From assembly GCA_947167105.1 (NCBI GenBank), contig CAMVGU010000020.1, forward strand, positions 1 through 60,528: a DNA stretch of 60,528 nucleotides, read 5' to 3'. The notes beneath the pieces are model-generated. The model was given only the letters and a program-made list of their open reading frames with translations. It was not told where the DNA came from and ran no database searches. This DNA is from an uncultured Selenomonas sp. (GTDB lineage Bacteria; Bacillota; Negativicutes; Selenomonadales; Selenomonadaceae). Position 1 is the stretch's first letter. Each line of letters starts with the position of its first letter. Shown here piece after piece: positions 24,572-33,217 of this stretch. A program made the position numbers and the translations under genes.

Positions 24572-25063
24572 TTGTTGAAGCGGGAAATGATTCCCACCTG
24601 GGAGGAACTGCAACGGCATAAGCAAATCATCCCGGAAATCGATCCGGCGGCGGTAATAGCCATGCTGCGCATCAAGCAGGCCGGTGAGGAAATCAAGCAG
24701 GAAATCCTGGATGTGCTGCAGCGGGAGCATCACCTGTCAGACGGCAAATTCTGCGTGCTGGTGGTGCTGCACCAGAACCAGGCCGGGGGCCTTGCCCCTT
24801 CTGTCCTGGCGGAAAAGGTGGGCGTGACCAGGGCCACCATCAGCAATATGCTCCAGCGCATGGAGCGGGACGGCCTGGTGACGCTGGAGGCGGACAAGGA
24901 GGATGCCCGCAGCAAAAAGGTCAGGCTCACCCAAGCTGGCAATGCCTTTATGCAGAAGGTGCTGCCCCCCCACTATCTCAGGGTCAGCAAGCTGATGGAA
25001 AGGCTCACCGGGGAGGAGCAGCGGCAGGTCATTGAGCTGCTGCACAAGCTGACGGAGGAATGA
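24572..25063 (+). CDS. MarR-family transcriptional regulator
   Basis: A 163-residue winged-HTH regulator starting at TTG with GAGGAAG 6 nt upstream (a second TTG follows directly). The recognition region LAEKVGVTRATISNMLQRMERDGLV and the wing DKEDARSKKVRLTQAG are canonical. It leads an operon with an HlyD-type adaptor and an ABC-2-type permease, so it probably represses an efflux system in response to a small aromatic or lipophilic compound. The N-terminal about 25 residues are longer than usual for the family. Confidence 0.92.
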   Translation: MLKREMIPTWEELQRHKQIIPEIDPAAVIAMLRIKQAGEEIKQEILDVLQREHHLSDGKFCVLVVLHQNQAGGLAPSVLAEKVGVTRATISNMLQRMERDGLVTLEADKEDARSKKVRLTQAGNAFMQKVLPPHYLRVSKLMERLTGEEQRQVIELLHKLTEE

Positions 25064-25108
25064 CCAGCACTCTGCCGGGAGCAGAAATACAATGGGAGGA
25101 AAGAGAGA

Positions 25109-26221
25109 ATGAACAGCAAGGAGAAAGCCAAAAAGGTAGGGATTCTTTTCATAGCCCTGCTTATCATAGGCGGCATCGCCCTCATGTACACAGGCAATGA
25201 TGCCATTGTCCAGGGTGCCAGCAAGAAAGAGGGCATCCTCACTGCCGAGCAGGTGAAGATGTCCTTCGACTCTGTCAGCGGCAGGCTCATCAATGAGGCT
25301 GTGAAGGAAGGGGATTTCGTCAAGAAAGGCGATATCATCATGGAGCTGGACTCCACCGACACGGATCTGGCCATTGAGAAGCTCAAGGCCCAGATTGCCC
25401 AGATGGAGGCCCAGATAAACTCCACCTCCGGCACCATGGGCATCAATTTCAACAAGGCCACTACCGATGAGACCCAGAGCTTCCGCCAGATCGACCAGCA
25501 GCGGGCAGCGGTGTCCAGCGCCCAGGCCACCCTGAAAAATGCCCAGATTAACTACAACCGTACCGCAGCCCTTGTGGAAGCGGGAGCCGTGGCAAGATCC
25601 CAGCTTGATGATGCCACCATGAACCTTTCCGTGGCAGAGGAAGCTGTACAGGCACAGCAGCAGGCCCTGCAAAGTCTTTTGGGCGGGGCTGCGGATAGCG
25701 GCGATACGGATAGCATCGCTCTTCCCACCATCGCCAATGAGCGGGACGCGGCCTCCAATATGGCCAATGATGTGGAGGCCCTGCGCCAGCAGAAGGCCCA
25801 ACTGGAAGTGCAGCTCAAAGAGCTTATGGTAGCCAAGGAGCGCCTGACCCTCCGCGCTCCCGAGGACGGCAAGATTTTGAAGGTGCTGGCCAAGGAAGGG
25901 GAAATGATCTCCCCTTCCACTCCCGTGGTGCTCCTGGAGAGCAGGCGCAGCTACTATGATATCTATGTCAGCGAGGAACAGGCGGTGCATATCGCCGAAG
26001 GTGACGAAATGACGGGGCATACCGTGGCAGGGGACAAGCAGGTGAAGGGCACCGTGCGGCTTCTCGCCAAGGCTCCCGGCTTTGCGGATCTCAAGCAGTC
26101 CAGAGAAAAGGGCCAGGCGGATCTCACCGCCTTCCAGGTACGCATTTACATCGAACCCCAGGAAGGAATTATCCCTGGGATGACCATCGGGGTGAAAGAC
26201 AGTGAATTCACTAAGAGATGA
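25109..26221 (+). CDS. HlyD/EmrA-type membrane fusion protein
   Basis: A 370-residue periplasmic adaptor with one N-terminal membrane segment (about 11-28). The first biotinyl-lipoyl half is VSGRLINEAVKEGDFVKKGD, a coiled-coil hairpin covers about 90-205, the second lipoyl half is RAPEDGKILKVLAKEGEMI, and a C-terminal beta-barrel follows. It links an inner-membrane transporter to the outer membrane. It overlaps the downstream permease gene by 20 nt, implying coupling. GGGAGGAAAGAGAG precedes the ATG. Confidence 0.92.
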   Translation: MNSKEKAKKVGILFIALLIIGGIALMYTGNDAIVQGASKKEGILTAEQVKMSFDSVSGRLINEAVKEGDFVKKGDIIMELDSTDTDLAIEKLKAQIAQMEAQINSTSGTMGINFNKATTDETQSFRQIDQQRAAVSSAQATLKNAQINYNRTAALVEAGAVARSQLDDATMNLSVAEEAVQAQQQALQSLLGGAADSGDTDSIALPTIANERDAASNMANDVEALRQQKAQLEVQLKELMVAKERLTLRAPEDGKILKVLAKEGEMISPSTPVVLLESRRSYYDIYVSEEQAVHIAEGDEMTGHTVAGDKQVKGTVRLLAKAPGFADLKQSREKGQADLTAFQVRIYIEPQEGIIPGMTIGVKDSEFTKR

Positions 26222-27392
26222 GGTAAAGTTCCTCTTTTCCGGCCAAGGCATGCCCTACGAGAAAGTCTGCCTGATGGTGGCCATGGTGATTTCCGTGATT
26301 CTCTCGGTGCTGCTCTCCGGCAACTTCGCCAAGGATGCGGAGGTGACGGTGGTGGACCTGGACAACTCAGCCTACACCAGGGATTTAATCAACCGCATAG
26401 ATGCCTCAGAGTACATGAAGGTCACGGCGGTCATCAACAGCCCTGCCGACCCCAGGGAGCTCATGTACCGTGACCAGGCCTATGCAGTAGTGTACTTCCC
26501 CAGAGACCTGGAAAAGGATCGCTACACGGGCGCAGCCGCAAATATCGGCATCTTCTACGACAACACCAACTCGGCCAACACTTCCAACATCAAGGAAGCC
26601 CTCAATGAAATCGTGGGCCTGGACAATGCGGCAGCCCAGGGAGATACGGGCAGTACCAATGACAGCCTGTTCGGCACGGTGAGCCTGGCGGAAAGGGATT
26701 TGTTCAATCCCCAGCACTCCACTGAGAACGGCACCTCCATGTACTTCCTCTTTTTCTTCGGAGCCATGTTCTTCACCTTCGCCACCATCGGCATGATTCC
26801 CCGGCTCAGGCTGACCCACCAGCTGGACAGGATTCTCCTGGAGGGCACACCCTGGGATCTGATCGCCAGGGTGCTTCCCTACGCAGGCTGCCTGGTGGTT
26901 TCCTGGGTGGTAGGGCTGGCAGTCCTCCGCCTCTGGGGAGATCTGAACTTTGCCGGTCACTTGTGGCAGTTCCTTTTCATACAGGCATTCATGGTGCTGA
27001 CTGTGGGCATGCTGAGCCTGCTCTTCGGCTGGACAGCGGCCAACCCCGGCATAGCCTCCTCCCGCATGATCCTCTTCATCCCCGGCGGCTTCATCATGGG
27101 CGGCGCCACAGGCCCGGTCTCCTTCTACAGCGATTGGGCGGTGGCTTTCAGCCATGTGTTCCCCCTGACCTGGGAATTCCACTTTGTCAGGGATATCATA
27201 CAGAGGGGCGCAGGGCTCCTGGATATCAACAAGGAAATCGGGGCTTTCATGCTCTACATGGCCTGCGTGGCCCTGCTCTTTTGCTGGAGGTTCTACAGCG
27301 CCAGGAAGGAGCTGCTGAAAGAGCAGGAAACGAGCCAGGAAAATCAGGAAAGAATAAGGCATCTGGCGGCAGAGCTGAAGCCCCAGGCATGA
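26202..27392 (+). CDS. ABC-2-type permease (YhhJ-like) without linked ATPase
   Basis: A 396-residue membrane protein starting at GTG inside the hlyD frame. One N-terminal TM (about 26-43), a large extracytoplasmic domain (about 45-180) and five to six C-terminal TMs (about 182-370) give the ABC-2 membrane fold of drug or lipid exporters. No ABC ATPase gene is adjacent; the set is MarR-HlyD-permease followed by a terminator. Either an ATPase is supplied from elsewhere, or the protein works differently. The C-terminal tail is a Glu/Gln-rich cytoplasmic helix. Confidence 0.85.
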   Translation: MNSLRDEVKFLFSGQGMPYEKVCLMVAMVISVILSVLLSGNFAKDAEVTVVDLDNSAYTRDLINRIDASEYMKVTAVINSPADPRELMYRDQAYAVVYFPRDLEKDRYTGAAANIGIFYDNTNSANTSNIKEALNEIVGLDNAAAQGDTGSTNDSLFGTVSLAERDLFNPQHSTENGTSMYFLFFFGAMFFTFATIGMIPRLRLTHQLDRILLEGTPWDLIARVLPYAGCLVVSWVVGLAVLRLWGDLNFAGHLWQFLFIQAFMVLTVGMLSLLFGWTAANPGIASSRMILFIPGGFIMGGATGPVSFYSDWAVAFSHVFPLTWEFHFVRDIIQRGAGLLDINKEIGAFMLYMACVALLFCWRFYSARKELLKEQETSQENQERIRHLAAELKPQA

Positions 27393-27398
27393 AAGGTG

Positions 27399-27425
27399 TC
27401 CTGCCCTCACAGGCAGGACTTTTTC
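27399..27425 (+). terminator. Terminator after the MarR operon
   Basis: GTCCTGCC-6-GGCAGGAC followed by TTTTT, 7 bp after the permease stop. Confidence 0.85.
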
Positions 27426-27485
27426 GTTTAATGGATAATACTTCATATGAATATCGGCAAAATGCGGCAGAAAGGATGAGAGGCC

Positions 27486-28076
27486 ATGACGGAAAACAGC
27501 GAAACGAACCTGCATAATAAAGACACGGCAACCTCCGTAGCGGAGCGGGAAAGGCTCATAGACGAAATCAGGAGCCGCCCCAAACAGAAGATAGAGTGCA
27601 ACCGCATACTGGTGCCCACAGACGGCTCCGGGCAAGCCTTCAAGGCGGTAAACCAGGCCATCCATCTGGCGGCAATAACGGGAGCCGAGCTGACGGTAAT
27701 GATGGTGGTGGACTTGAACCGCAACGTCTCCGCCTTCGAGCAAGTGAGTCTCTCCGGCTACATCCCCGCCGAACTGAAAATAGCGGCCTACCAATTCCTG
27801 GCGGATCTGATGCACGTCATCCCCACCGAAATCCGCGCCCACACAAAAGTAGAGGTGGGGGATCCCGGCGAGTGCATAGCACATGTAGCCGAGGAGGAAG
27901 AAAGCGACCTCATAGTCATGGGCTGCCGGGGCTTCGGCGCCATCAGGAGCCTTTTGATGGGCAGCGTGTCCAACTATGTCATTAAGCATGTTAAATGCCC
28001 CGTGCTGCTGATAAAAGGCATGCCGGACGACTGGGATGACGAGGAAAATTACATCGTGGGTAAGGGCGAAAAATAA
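27486..28076 (+). CDS. Universal stress protein (UspA family)
   Basis: A 196-residue single-Usp-domain protein. An N-terminal charged extension of about 38 residues precedes the domain start NRILVPTDGSGQAFKAV. The ATP-binding signature GCRGFGAIRSLLMGSVSNYV (G-2x-G-9x-G-S pattern) is intact, and VLLIKG closes the fold. Cytoplasmic, probably nucleotide-binding; the specific role is not readable. It is followed by a candidate RNA gene rather than an operon partner. Confidence 0.92.
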   Translation: MTENSETNLHNKDTATSVAERERLIDEIRSRPKQKIECNRILVPTDGSGQAFKAVNQAIHLAAITGAELTVMMVVDLNRNVSAFEQVSLSGYIPAELKIAAYQFLADLMHVIPTEIRAHTKVEVGDPGECIAHVAEEEESDLIVMGCRGFGAIRSLLMGSVSNYVIKHVKCPVLLIKGMPDDWDDEENYIVGKGEK

Positions 28077-28101
28077 ATGAGAAAAATTTTCAATAAAGCT
28101 A

Positions 28102-28130
28102 TTGACATTGATTATCATTTGCTGTATATT
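28102..28130 (+). promoter_or_regulatory. Promoter with overlapping Fur box for an orphan RNA
   Basis: -35 TTGACA (28102-28107), 17-bp spacer, -10 TATATT (28125-28130). TGACATT-G-ATTATCA at 28103-28117 matches the 7-1-7 Fur box (TGATAAT-N-ATTATCA) at 12 of 14 positions and covers the -35 and spacer, so iron-loaded Fur should block it. Confidence 0.65.
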
Positions 28131-28136
28131 TATATC

Positions 28137-28368
28137 AGGCTTTCGTGAAGGAACTGGTAAGAAATAAATTTTAGGATAGGACGCAGGATAAATCTTCATA
28201 GGCTAGGCGGAGGAAGGAGGCATAGTGGTGCTATGCCGACTGACGACAACGACGCATATGGAGATTTAGACAAGTCAAATCCAAAATTTATTTATGGACA
28301 GTTCCTAAGCTCTCCTAAATACAATACACACCAAGAAGCGACCGTACTGCTCATACGGTCGCCTTTTT
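28137..28368 (+). ncRNA. Candidate iron-regulated structured RNA with its own terminator
   Basis: About 230 nt between a strong promoter and a terminator (GCGACCGTA-7-TACGGTCGC-C-TTTTT, 28338-28368). It can fold on itself by nested perfect pairings: 28149-28156 with 28299-28306 (8 bp), 28162-28172 with 28083+200=28283-28293 (11 bp), 28174-28177 with 28279-28282, 28189-28195 with 28262-28268 (7 bp), 28197-28200 with 28257-28260, and the hairpin GGCATAG-TGGTG-CTATGCC (28219-28237). No credible ORF with a Shine-Dalgarno is present. It could be a RyhB-like sRNA or a cis leader that has lost its gene. No Rfam family is recognised. The 28.08-28.41 kb gap holds nothing else. Confidence 0.55.
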
Positions 28369-28408
28369 GGTGGTTTTGGGGCTTCAATCACAAAAAATCG
28401 AAGGCAAC

Positions 28409-28762
28409 TTATATATCTCCATGTACTTCCGTGAAGTAGATAACCGTCACCACATCCTCCATTTGCATGCGGCGCTGGTAGATGCGCTCGAAATCCGCAA
28501 TCAGTTGCTCCCTGGAGGTGATTTCCGGGTTCTGGTGCTCCAAATCCTTGGCGGTCAGTGTGCCCAGAGTCTTGATGCGCACCTTGTCAAGGTACGCCGT
28601 ATAAAGCTTGTGCTTCGGCTCGCCCTTGCCGCCCACCGTGATGTAGACGATGGAGCCTTGGGGATAGAGATTGCTGATGTCCCCCAGGCGCACCGTGCAG
28701 TTTTTCGTGCGCTCCATCAGCATGCGCTTATGTTTCGGATCTACAAAATTCAAGGCCATCAT
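28409..28762 (-). CDS. Small ASCH-like domain protein
   Basis: A 117-residue cytoplasmic protein resembling ASCH/PUA-like RNA-binding domains: an opening MALNF strand, a basic KHKRMLMERTKNCTVRLGD segment, a VYITVGGK strand and a VRIKTLGTLTAKDL turn. The assignment is by pattern only. It starts MMA, so the first or second ATG may be used. It is alone on the strand, and its stop is 41 bp from the terminator of the facing RNA gene, which may also end this transcript. Confidence 0.6.
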   Translation of the reverse strand: MMALNFVDPKHKRMLMERTKNCTVRLGDISNLYPQGSIVYITVGGKGEPKHKLYTAYLDKVRIKTLGTLTAKDLEHQNPEITSREQLIADFERIYQRRMQMEDVVTVIYFTEVHGDI

Positions 28763-28900
28763 AGGCTATTGCCTCCTTTGTTAAATACTCATACATTAAC
28801 TATGTCCAATGGCTATTTCGCCATTGGACATAGCTTTACCTGCTGGAAGTTACTTCCGTATCCTGCCCCCCCACCATCCTCAAGAGGACTAGCTTCGCTT

Positions 28901-28939
28901 CGCCGCTTACGCGGTCCCCCGCCCCCATGGGGGCGGACA
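28901..28939. repeat. Dispersed intergenic palindromic repeat, copy 4
   Basis: CGCCGCTTACGCGGTCCCCC then GCCCCCATGGGGGCGGACA, same core as the copies at 4158 and 40238. It lies immediately left of the 106-bp repeat. Confidence 0.65.
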
Positions 28940-28956
28940 AAGTGATGCCGGTAATC

Positions 28957-29062
28957 CCGCGCCCAGGGATGGGCGCCGCCGCCCTCGTTCTCCAAGGAAG
29001 GGAACAAGGGCGGCGGTTTTCTTTGGTTACTTTCTTTGTCCACACAAAGAAAGTAACACCAC
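28957..29062. repeat. 106-bp structured repeat, left copy
   Basis: It matches the reverse complement of 34537-34642 with two mismatches in 106 bp. Three hairpins can form: GCGCCCA-GGGA-TGGGCGC, GCCGCCCT...AGGGCGGC, and a 14-bp perfect stem GTTACTTTCTTTGT-CCAC-ACAAAGAAAGTAAC. It ends 18 bp from the stop of the glutamate synthase operon and may serve as its terminator. Confidence 0.85.
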
Positions 29063-29080
29063 CAGCCCAGCCCGCAAGCC

Positions 29081-31429
29081 TCACGCCCCTGCACCCGTGG
29101 AGTACATCCTGATGGGCTCCGGGTTGTCCTCGATGCTCCAGACGCCGCAGGGGCAGACACCGGCGCAGATGCCGCAGCCTATGCAGCGCTCCGGGTCGCT
29201 CTGGTACTGCCAACTGCCGTCCGGCATTTCCACCCGGGTGATGGCCTTTTCCGGGCAGCTCTCCAGGCAGAGCTTGCAGTCCCGGCAGGTGCCGCAACTG
29301 ACACAGCGGGCCTTGTCCTCCGTGGCGTCCCCCAGGGCGCAGTGATGGCATTTATCGAACCAGGCTTTGCTGAGACGCTCCGCCGGTACCTGCTGCCTTT
29401 CCGGGAAGGGCAGCATTTCCTCCCCCCGCACAAAGCGGTCTGCATACCAGGCAGCCTTGCGGCCGCTGCCGATGGCATCCGTCAGGCGACCGGGCTTTAT
29501 GGTGTCGCCGGCTGTGTAGACCCCAGGCAGGATGCTCATATCCGCCCCAGGCACCGGCCAGCTCCCCCGGAAATACTCTATGCCCTCGTCCTCCGGCAGG
29601 AAGTCCAGCACAGGCTCCTCGCCGATGCTGACTATGACCTGGTCGGCGGGAATGAAGGCGCCCCCCTTGCCGTACACCCCTTCCGGCGTGATTTTCTCCG
29701 TGAAGAAGGGCCAGCGGATCTCCCCTCCCAGGGACTCAAAATGCTCGATTTCCTGCTTGAAGGCCGCAGGCTTCTGCACGTCCACGGCAATGACCGTTTC
29801 CGCCCCCATTTCATAGGCGCCGCGGCAGGTGTCCATGCCGGAGTTGCCCGCGCCGATAACCACCACCCGCTTCCCCGTGTGGGGCTGCTCCCCCCGGTTG
29901 ATGGCCTTCAGATACGTGAGGCCCATGGTCAGGTGCTCTGTCCCCTCCCAGGGGAAGAAGCGGGATTTCGTGCCGCCGGTGGCCACGATAACCGCCGCGC
30001 TCTGCTTTCTGAGTTCTGCGAATTTCTCCCTGTCAACCTTGCAGCCGGAGACGAACCGGACGCCTATGCTTTCGATGCGCTTCAGTTCCGCCTCCAGCAG
30101 TTCGTGGCTGAGACGCCCCCTGGGAATAACCTGCTCCAGCTTGCCGCCGATATGCTCCGCCTCGTCGTAGACCGTCACGCTATGGCCCCGCCGCGCCAGC
30201 TGCCAGGCCGCAGACAGGCCCGCGACGCCGCCGCCGACAATGGCAATCTCCTTGCCGGTTTTCTCTTTGGGAGGTTCCACGGGGAGAAAGGCGGAGCGGT
30301 AGCCCAGCTCGCCTATCTTGATGGGCTCGTCCATTGTGCCCCTGGTGCAGCCCTCCATGCAGGGATTGGGACAGACCGAGCCGCAGACCGAGCCGGGGAA
30401 GGGGGTGTAGTCCAGCTCCAGCCGGAAAGCCTCCTCCTCCTTGCCCTGACGCAGCAGCCCGTAGCGAAGCTGGGTGGGGATGCCGGTGGGGCAGTGGAAT
30501 TCACAGGGAGCCGCAAATTTCCCATTGTCCCAGCTTGGCACCCGCAGACGGTAGAGCCCCCGGCTGATGGTATTATGCACCTCGAAGTCGTCATGGCAGA
30601 CATCGGCAAAAATGCCGCCCTTCACCCACTCCCGCAGGCGGAAGGTCTTCATATCGCTTCTGGCGGCGGCACGGGCCTGCTTCTGCTCAAAGGTCAGGGC
30701 CGTCAGCTTCTGCCATTGGCTCCAGTCAGACAGCTCCCGCTCCAGGCTCTCCTTGCCGATACGGGTGAGAAAGCCCGTCAGCCCTCCCGCCAGAAAATCT
30801 ATATCCTCCTGCTCCAGGGGGCGTGCGGATATATCTGCGGGCAAATCCGCAATGGGGCCCCGCACGTAGACCGTGCCCCCCACCATGCCCACGCAGGGAC
30901 GCTCCCCCAGCACCGAGGAAAGTTCCTCTCCTTCCTCTGAGCAGCCGCAGACCACGGCCTTGCCACCCCCCATGAACTCGAAGGAGAAAGAGCCCACACT
31001 TTTCAGCACCCACAGCTCCGGCTCCTCATACAGGGGGTCGTGCTTCATCAGGGAGCCTGTGCGGGTGCCGCCGCGGCCGCCGATGAAAATTTTGCCGCCG
31101 CTGGCGCAGTGCCCTGCCGTGTCCCCGGCGTCCCCCCGCACAGTGATGATGCCCCCCGCGTTCAGCCAGCCCACATCAGCCGAGGTGGAGCCCTCCACCA
31201 GGATTTCCGTGCCAGGCAGGGCCATGGAGCCCACCCGCTGGCCGGCATTGATCACATGGAAATGCAAGGTCTTGCCCTCCGGGTGCCAGAGGGGCCCGCC
31301 GATATCATGCTGGCCGGAAGCCGCAATCTCAAACTCCGTCTCGCCGCCCCTTACGGCGGCCTCAATCTTCAGCAGCAAATCCTGTGTGGACATGCGCTCA
31401 TTGCCATTCATCGTATCTATCTTAAACAT
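29081..31429 (-). CDS. Glutamate synthase GXGXG domain fused to GltD-like oxidoreductase and ferredoxin
   Basis: A 782-residue fusion. The N-terminal third (about 1-240) is the GXGXG beta-helix of the GOGAT large subunit (GQRVGSMALPGTEILVEG, TAGHCASGGKIFIGG). The middle (about 280-690) is a GltD-type FAD/NAD(P)H oxidoreductase with a Cys cluster (CEFHCPTGIPT, GSVCGSVCPNPCMEGC), FAD loop VGGGVAGLSAAWQL and NAD(P)H loop VVVIGAGNSGMD. The C-terminus has ferredoxin cysteines (CVSCGTCRDCKLCLESCP; CIGCGICAGVCPCG). It should deliver electrons to the FMN synthase subunit encoded upstream. The start at 31429 follows TTAGGAGGCATATT; upstream in-frame codons lack a site. Last gene of a three-gene operon. 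Known split GOGATs keep GXGXG as a separate subunit, so this fusion is notable. Confidence 0.92.
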   Translation of the reverse strand: MFKIDTMNGNERMSTQDLLLKIEAAVRGGETEFEIAASGQHDIGGPLWHPEGKTLHFHVINAGQRVGSMALPGTEILVEGSTSADVGWLNAGGIITVRGDAGDTAGHCASGGKIFIGGRGGTRTGSLMKHDPLYEEPELWVLKSVGSFSFEFMGGGKAVVCGCSEEGEELSSVLGERPCVGMVGGTVYVRGPIADLPADISARPLEQEDIDFLAGGLTGFLTRIGKESLERELSDWSQWQKLTALTFEQKQARAAARSDMKTFRLREWVKGGIFADVCHDDFEVHNTISRGLYRLRVPSWDNGKFAAPCEFHCPTGIPTQLRYGLLRQGKEEEAFRLELDYTPFPGSVCGSVCPNPCMEGCTRGTMDEPIKIGELGYRSAFLPVEPPKEKTGKEIAIVGGGVAGLSAAWQLARRGHSVTVYDEAEHIGGKLEQVIPRGRLSHELLEAELKRIESIGVRFVSGCKVDREKFAELRKQSAAVIVATGGTKSRFFPWEGTEHLTMGLTYLKAINRGEQPHTGKRVVVIGAGNSGMDTCRGAYEMGAETVIAVDVQKPAAFKQEIEHFESLGGEIRWPFFTEKITPEGVYGKGGAFIPADQVIVSIGEEPVLDFLPEDEGIEYFRGSWPVPGADMSILPGVYTAGDTIKPGRLTDAIGSGRKAAWYADRFVRGEEMLPFPERQQVPAERLSKAWFDKCHHCALGDATEDKARCVSCGTCRDCKLCLESCPEKAITRVEMPDGSWQYQSDPERCIGCGICAGVCPCGVWSIEDNPEPIRMYSTGAGA

Positions 31430-31492
31430 AATATGCCTCCTAAGAATAGGCATCAACTGCTACACTGACAAACCATACAATATGCCAAATGC

Positions 31493-31574
31493 CCACCACC
31501 ACCGCTTACGCGGTCCCCCGGTCCAGGGATGCCACCGGCATCCCGCGCTTCGCGCCCCCAAGGGGGCGGACATG
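31493..31574. repeat. Dispersed intergenic palindromic repeat, copy 5 with internal insertion
   Basis: CCACCACCACCGCTTACGCGG...GCCCCCAAGGGGGCGGACATG, expanded by about 30 bp that contain their own hairpin GGGATGCC-ACC-GGCATCCC. It lies between two genes of the operon. Confidence 0.65.
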
Positions 31575-31585
31575 GAAAATAGCAG

Positions 31586-33217
31586 TCAGCACACATACTG
31601 CAGCCCCAGCTTATCCGCCACGGCCTTGTCCGTGGAGACCAGCGCGTCGCTCCTGCCGATGGGGAGGGAGCTGTTGCCGATGGGTGCCATCAATTTCCTC
31701 AGCTCCATATCAAAGGCCAGCACATAGTCCACAATCTTCTGGGCGCCCTTGTCCACATCCAGGCGCTTCACCAGCCGCGGGTCCTGGGTGCAGATGCCCG
31801 TGGGGCACTTGCCCGTATTGCAGGCATTGCAGCGGCCGGTTTCACTGCCTACGCAGCCCAGGAGCTGGATCAGCACCTTGCCCACGAAGACGCCGTTGGC
31901 CCCCAGGCACATCATCTTGAAGGCATCTGCCGCCGCATTACCCGTCATGCCGATACCGCCGCCGCCATACAGGGGTATCTGCCCCTGCAGGCCCTGGGCC
32001 ACCGCCGCCAGATAGCAGTCCCGGATTTTGGAGACCACGGGATGGCCCGTATGGTCAAGGGAGACTTCATTAGCTGCGCCGGTGCCCCCCTGAATGCCGT
32101 CCAGGAAGAAGCCGCCGCAGACATGATAGGGGTCTCGCAGCAGATTGTTGTAGACCGATACCGAGGTGGAGCTGGCAGCGCATTTGATGGCCACCGGCAC
32201 CCGGAAGCCGAAGGCCGCGCTCATGGAAAGGTGCATCTTCTGCACTGATTCCTCGATGGAATAGAGGCCCTGATGATTTGGGGGCGAGGCCAGGGTCGCC
32301 TTGGGCACCCCGCGGATGGCCTGCACATGCTCCGCCACCTTCGCGGCAGGCAGGAGCCCGCCGTCACCGGGCTTTGCCCCCTGGCCTATCTTAATCAGGA
32401 TGGCTGCCGGGTCCGTGACCATCTGTGGCATGGCCTTGATGATGCGGTTCCAGCCGAAATGGCCGGAGGCAATCTGGATGATGAAATATTTCAGGTAATC
32501 GCTCTTTAAAAGGTTCCCCGGCATGCCCCCCTCGCCGGAGCTCATGCGCACGGGCAGGCCGCATTTCTCGTTCAGGTAGCCCACGGCCAGGGCCACAGCC
32601 TCCCAAGCCCTGGTGGAGAGGGCGCCGATGCTCATATCGGAGAAAATCAGGGGATAAATCCACTGCACCGGCGGCGTATGCCCGGCAGGCACCAGCCGTC
32701 CCTTCTCCACCTTCAGGGGCAGGTCTTTAGCCGAAAGCACCCGGCCCAAAGGCGCGCGGATATCAAAGGTATGGCGCGTTGCGTCCAGGGAGGGGTCGGT
32801 CATCTGGGAGATGCGGCCCACCACAATGGAATCCAGGGTGCGCTGGGCGTTCAGGTTCGTGCGGCCCCCCCGCTTGATGGGGCCTGCGTCCCTGGAGAGC
32901 AGGGTCTTGCGGCTGTCCGGGTTCCGCACCGGATGGATGGCGTTATTGGGGCAGACCTTCTCGCACATGCCGCAGCCCCGGCAGAAATCCGTCAGGCTGG
33001 CCACCTGCCTGATGATGGGACGAGCCTTGAAAATATGCCGTGGCTCAGGCACTCCCGCCTCCGATACCGTCAGGGACTGGGACTGGACCTCCGTCTTAAT
33101 GGCCTTGAAGGAACAACCTGCCACGCAACTGCCGCACATGGTACAGCGCTCTGCATGATACTCTATCTTCCAGGGGAGGTCATTGATACCCACATCCTGG
33201 GTCTTCACTGCTTGCAT
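31586..33217 (-). CDS. Glutamate synthase FMN-binding subunit with N-terminal ferredoxin domain
   Basis: A 543-residue protein corresponding to the central synthase domain of GOGAT, which makes glutamate from 2-oxoglutarate and ammonia on FMN. Two [4Fe-4S] motifs come first (CTMCGSCVAGC near 32; CRGCGMCEKVCP near 98). The TIM-barrel (about 165-500) shows SSGEGGMPGNLL, KIGQGAKPGDGG and the FMN loop GGGGIGMTGN. The Cys set CNACNTGKCPTGIC near the end matches the 3Fe-4S site. It overlaps the upstream amidotransferase gene by 13 nt. Together with its neighbours it forms an archaeal-type split GOGAT, presumably ferredoxin- or NAD(P)H-fed. Confidence 0.93.
   Translation of the reverse strand: MQAVKTQDVGINDLPWKIEYHAERCTMCGSCVAGCSFKAIKTEVQSQSLTVSEAGVPEPRHIFKARPIIRQVASLTDFCRGCGMCEKVCPNNAIHPVRNPDSRKTLLSRDAGPIKRGGRTNLNAQRTLDSIVVGRISQMTDPSLDATRHTFDIRAPLGRVLSAKDLPLKVEKGRLVPAGHTPPVQWIYPLIFSDMSIGALSTRAWEAVALAVGYLNEKCGLPVRMSSGEGGMPGNLLKSDYLKYFIIQIASGHFGWNRIIKAMPQMVTDPAAILIKIGQGAKPGDGGLLPAAKVAEHVQAIRGVPKATLASPPNHQGLYSIEESVQKMHLSMSAAFGFRVPVAIKCAASSTSVSVYNNLLRDPYHVCGGFFLDGIQGGTGAANEVSLDHTGHPVVSKIRDCYLAAVAQGLQGQIPLYGGGGIGMTGNAAADAFKMMCLGANGVFVGKVLIQLLGCVGSETGRCNACNTGKCPTGICTQDPRLVKRLDVDKGAQKIVDYVLAFDMELRKLMAPIGNSSLPIGRSDALVSTDKAVADKLGLQYVC

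Noticed and set aside
26406..28199. 597-codon minus-strand open frame across the permease, terminator and UspA genes
   Set aside because: It crosses two genes with clear families and an intrinsic terminator on the other strand; the His/Gly/Ala-rich product looks like a codon-bias artefact.
28233..28439. Small ORF within the candidate RNA gene
   Set aside because: No Shine-Dalgarno, runs through the terminator hairpin, and the residue pattern is not protein-like; the helices explain the sequence better.
29342..30940. 532-codon plus-strand frame inside the glutamate synthase fusion gene
   Set aside because: Antisense to a gene with several cofactor motifs; composition is that of a mirrored GC-rich gene.
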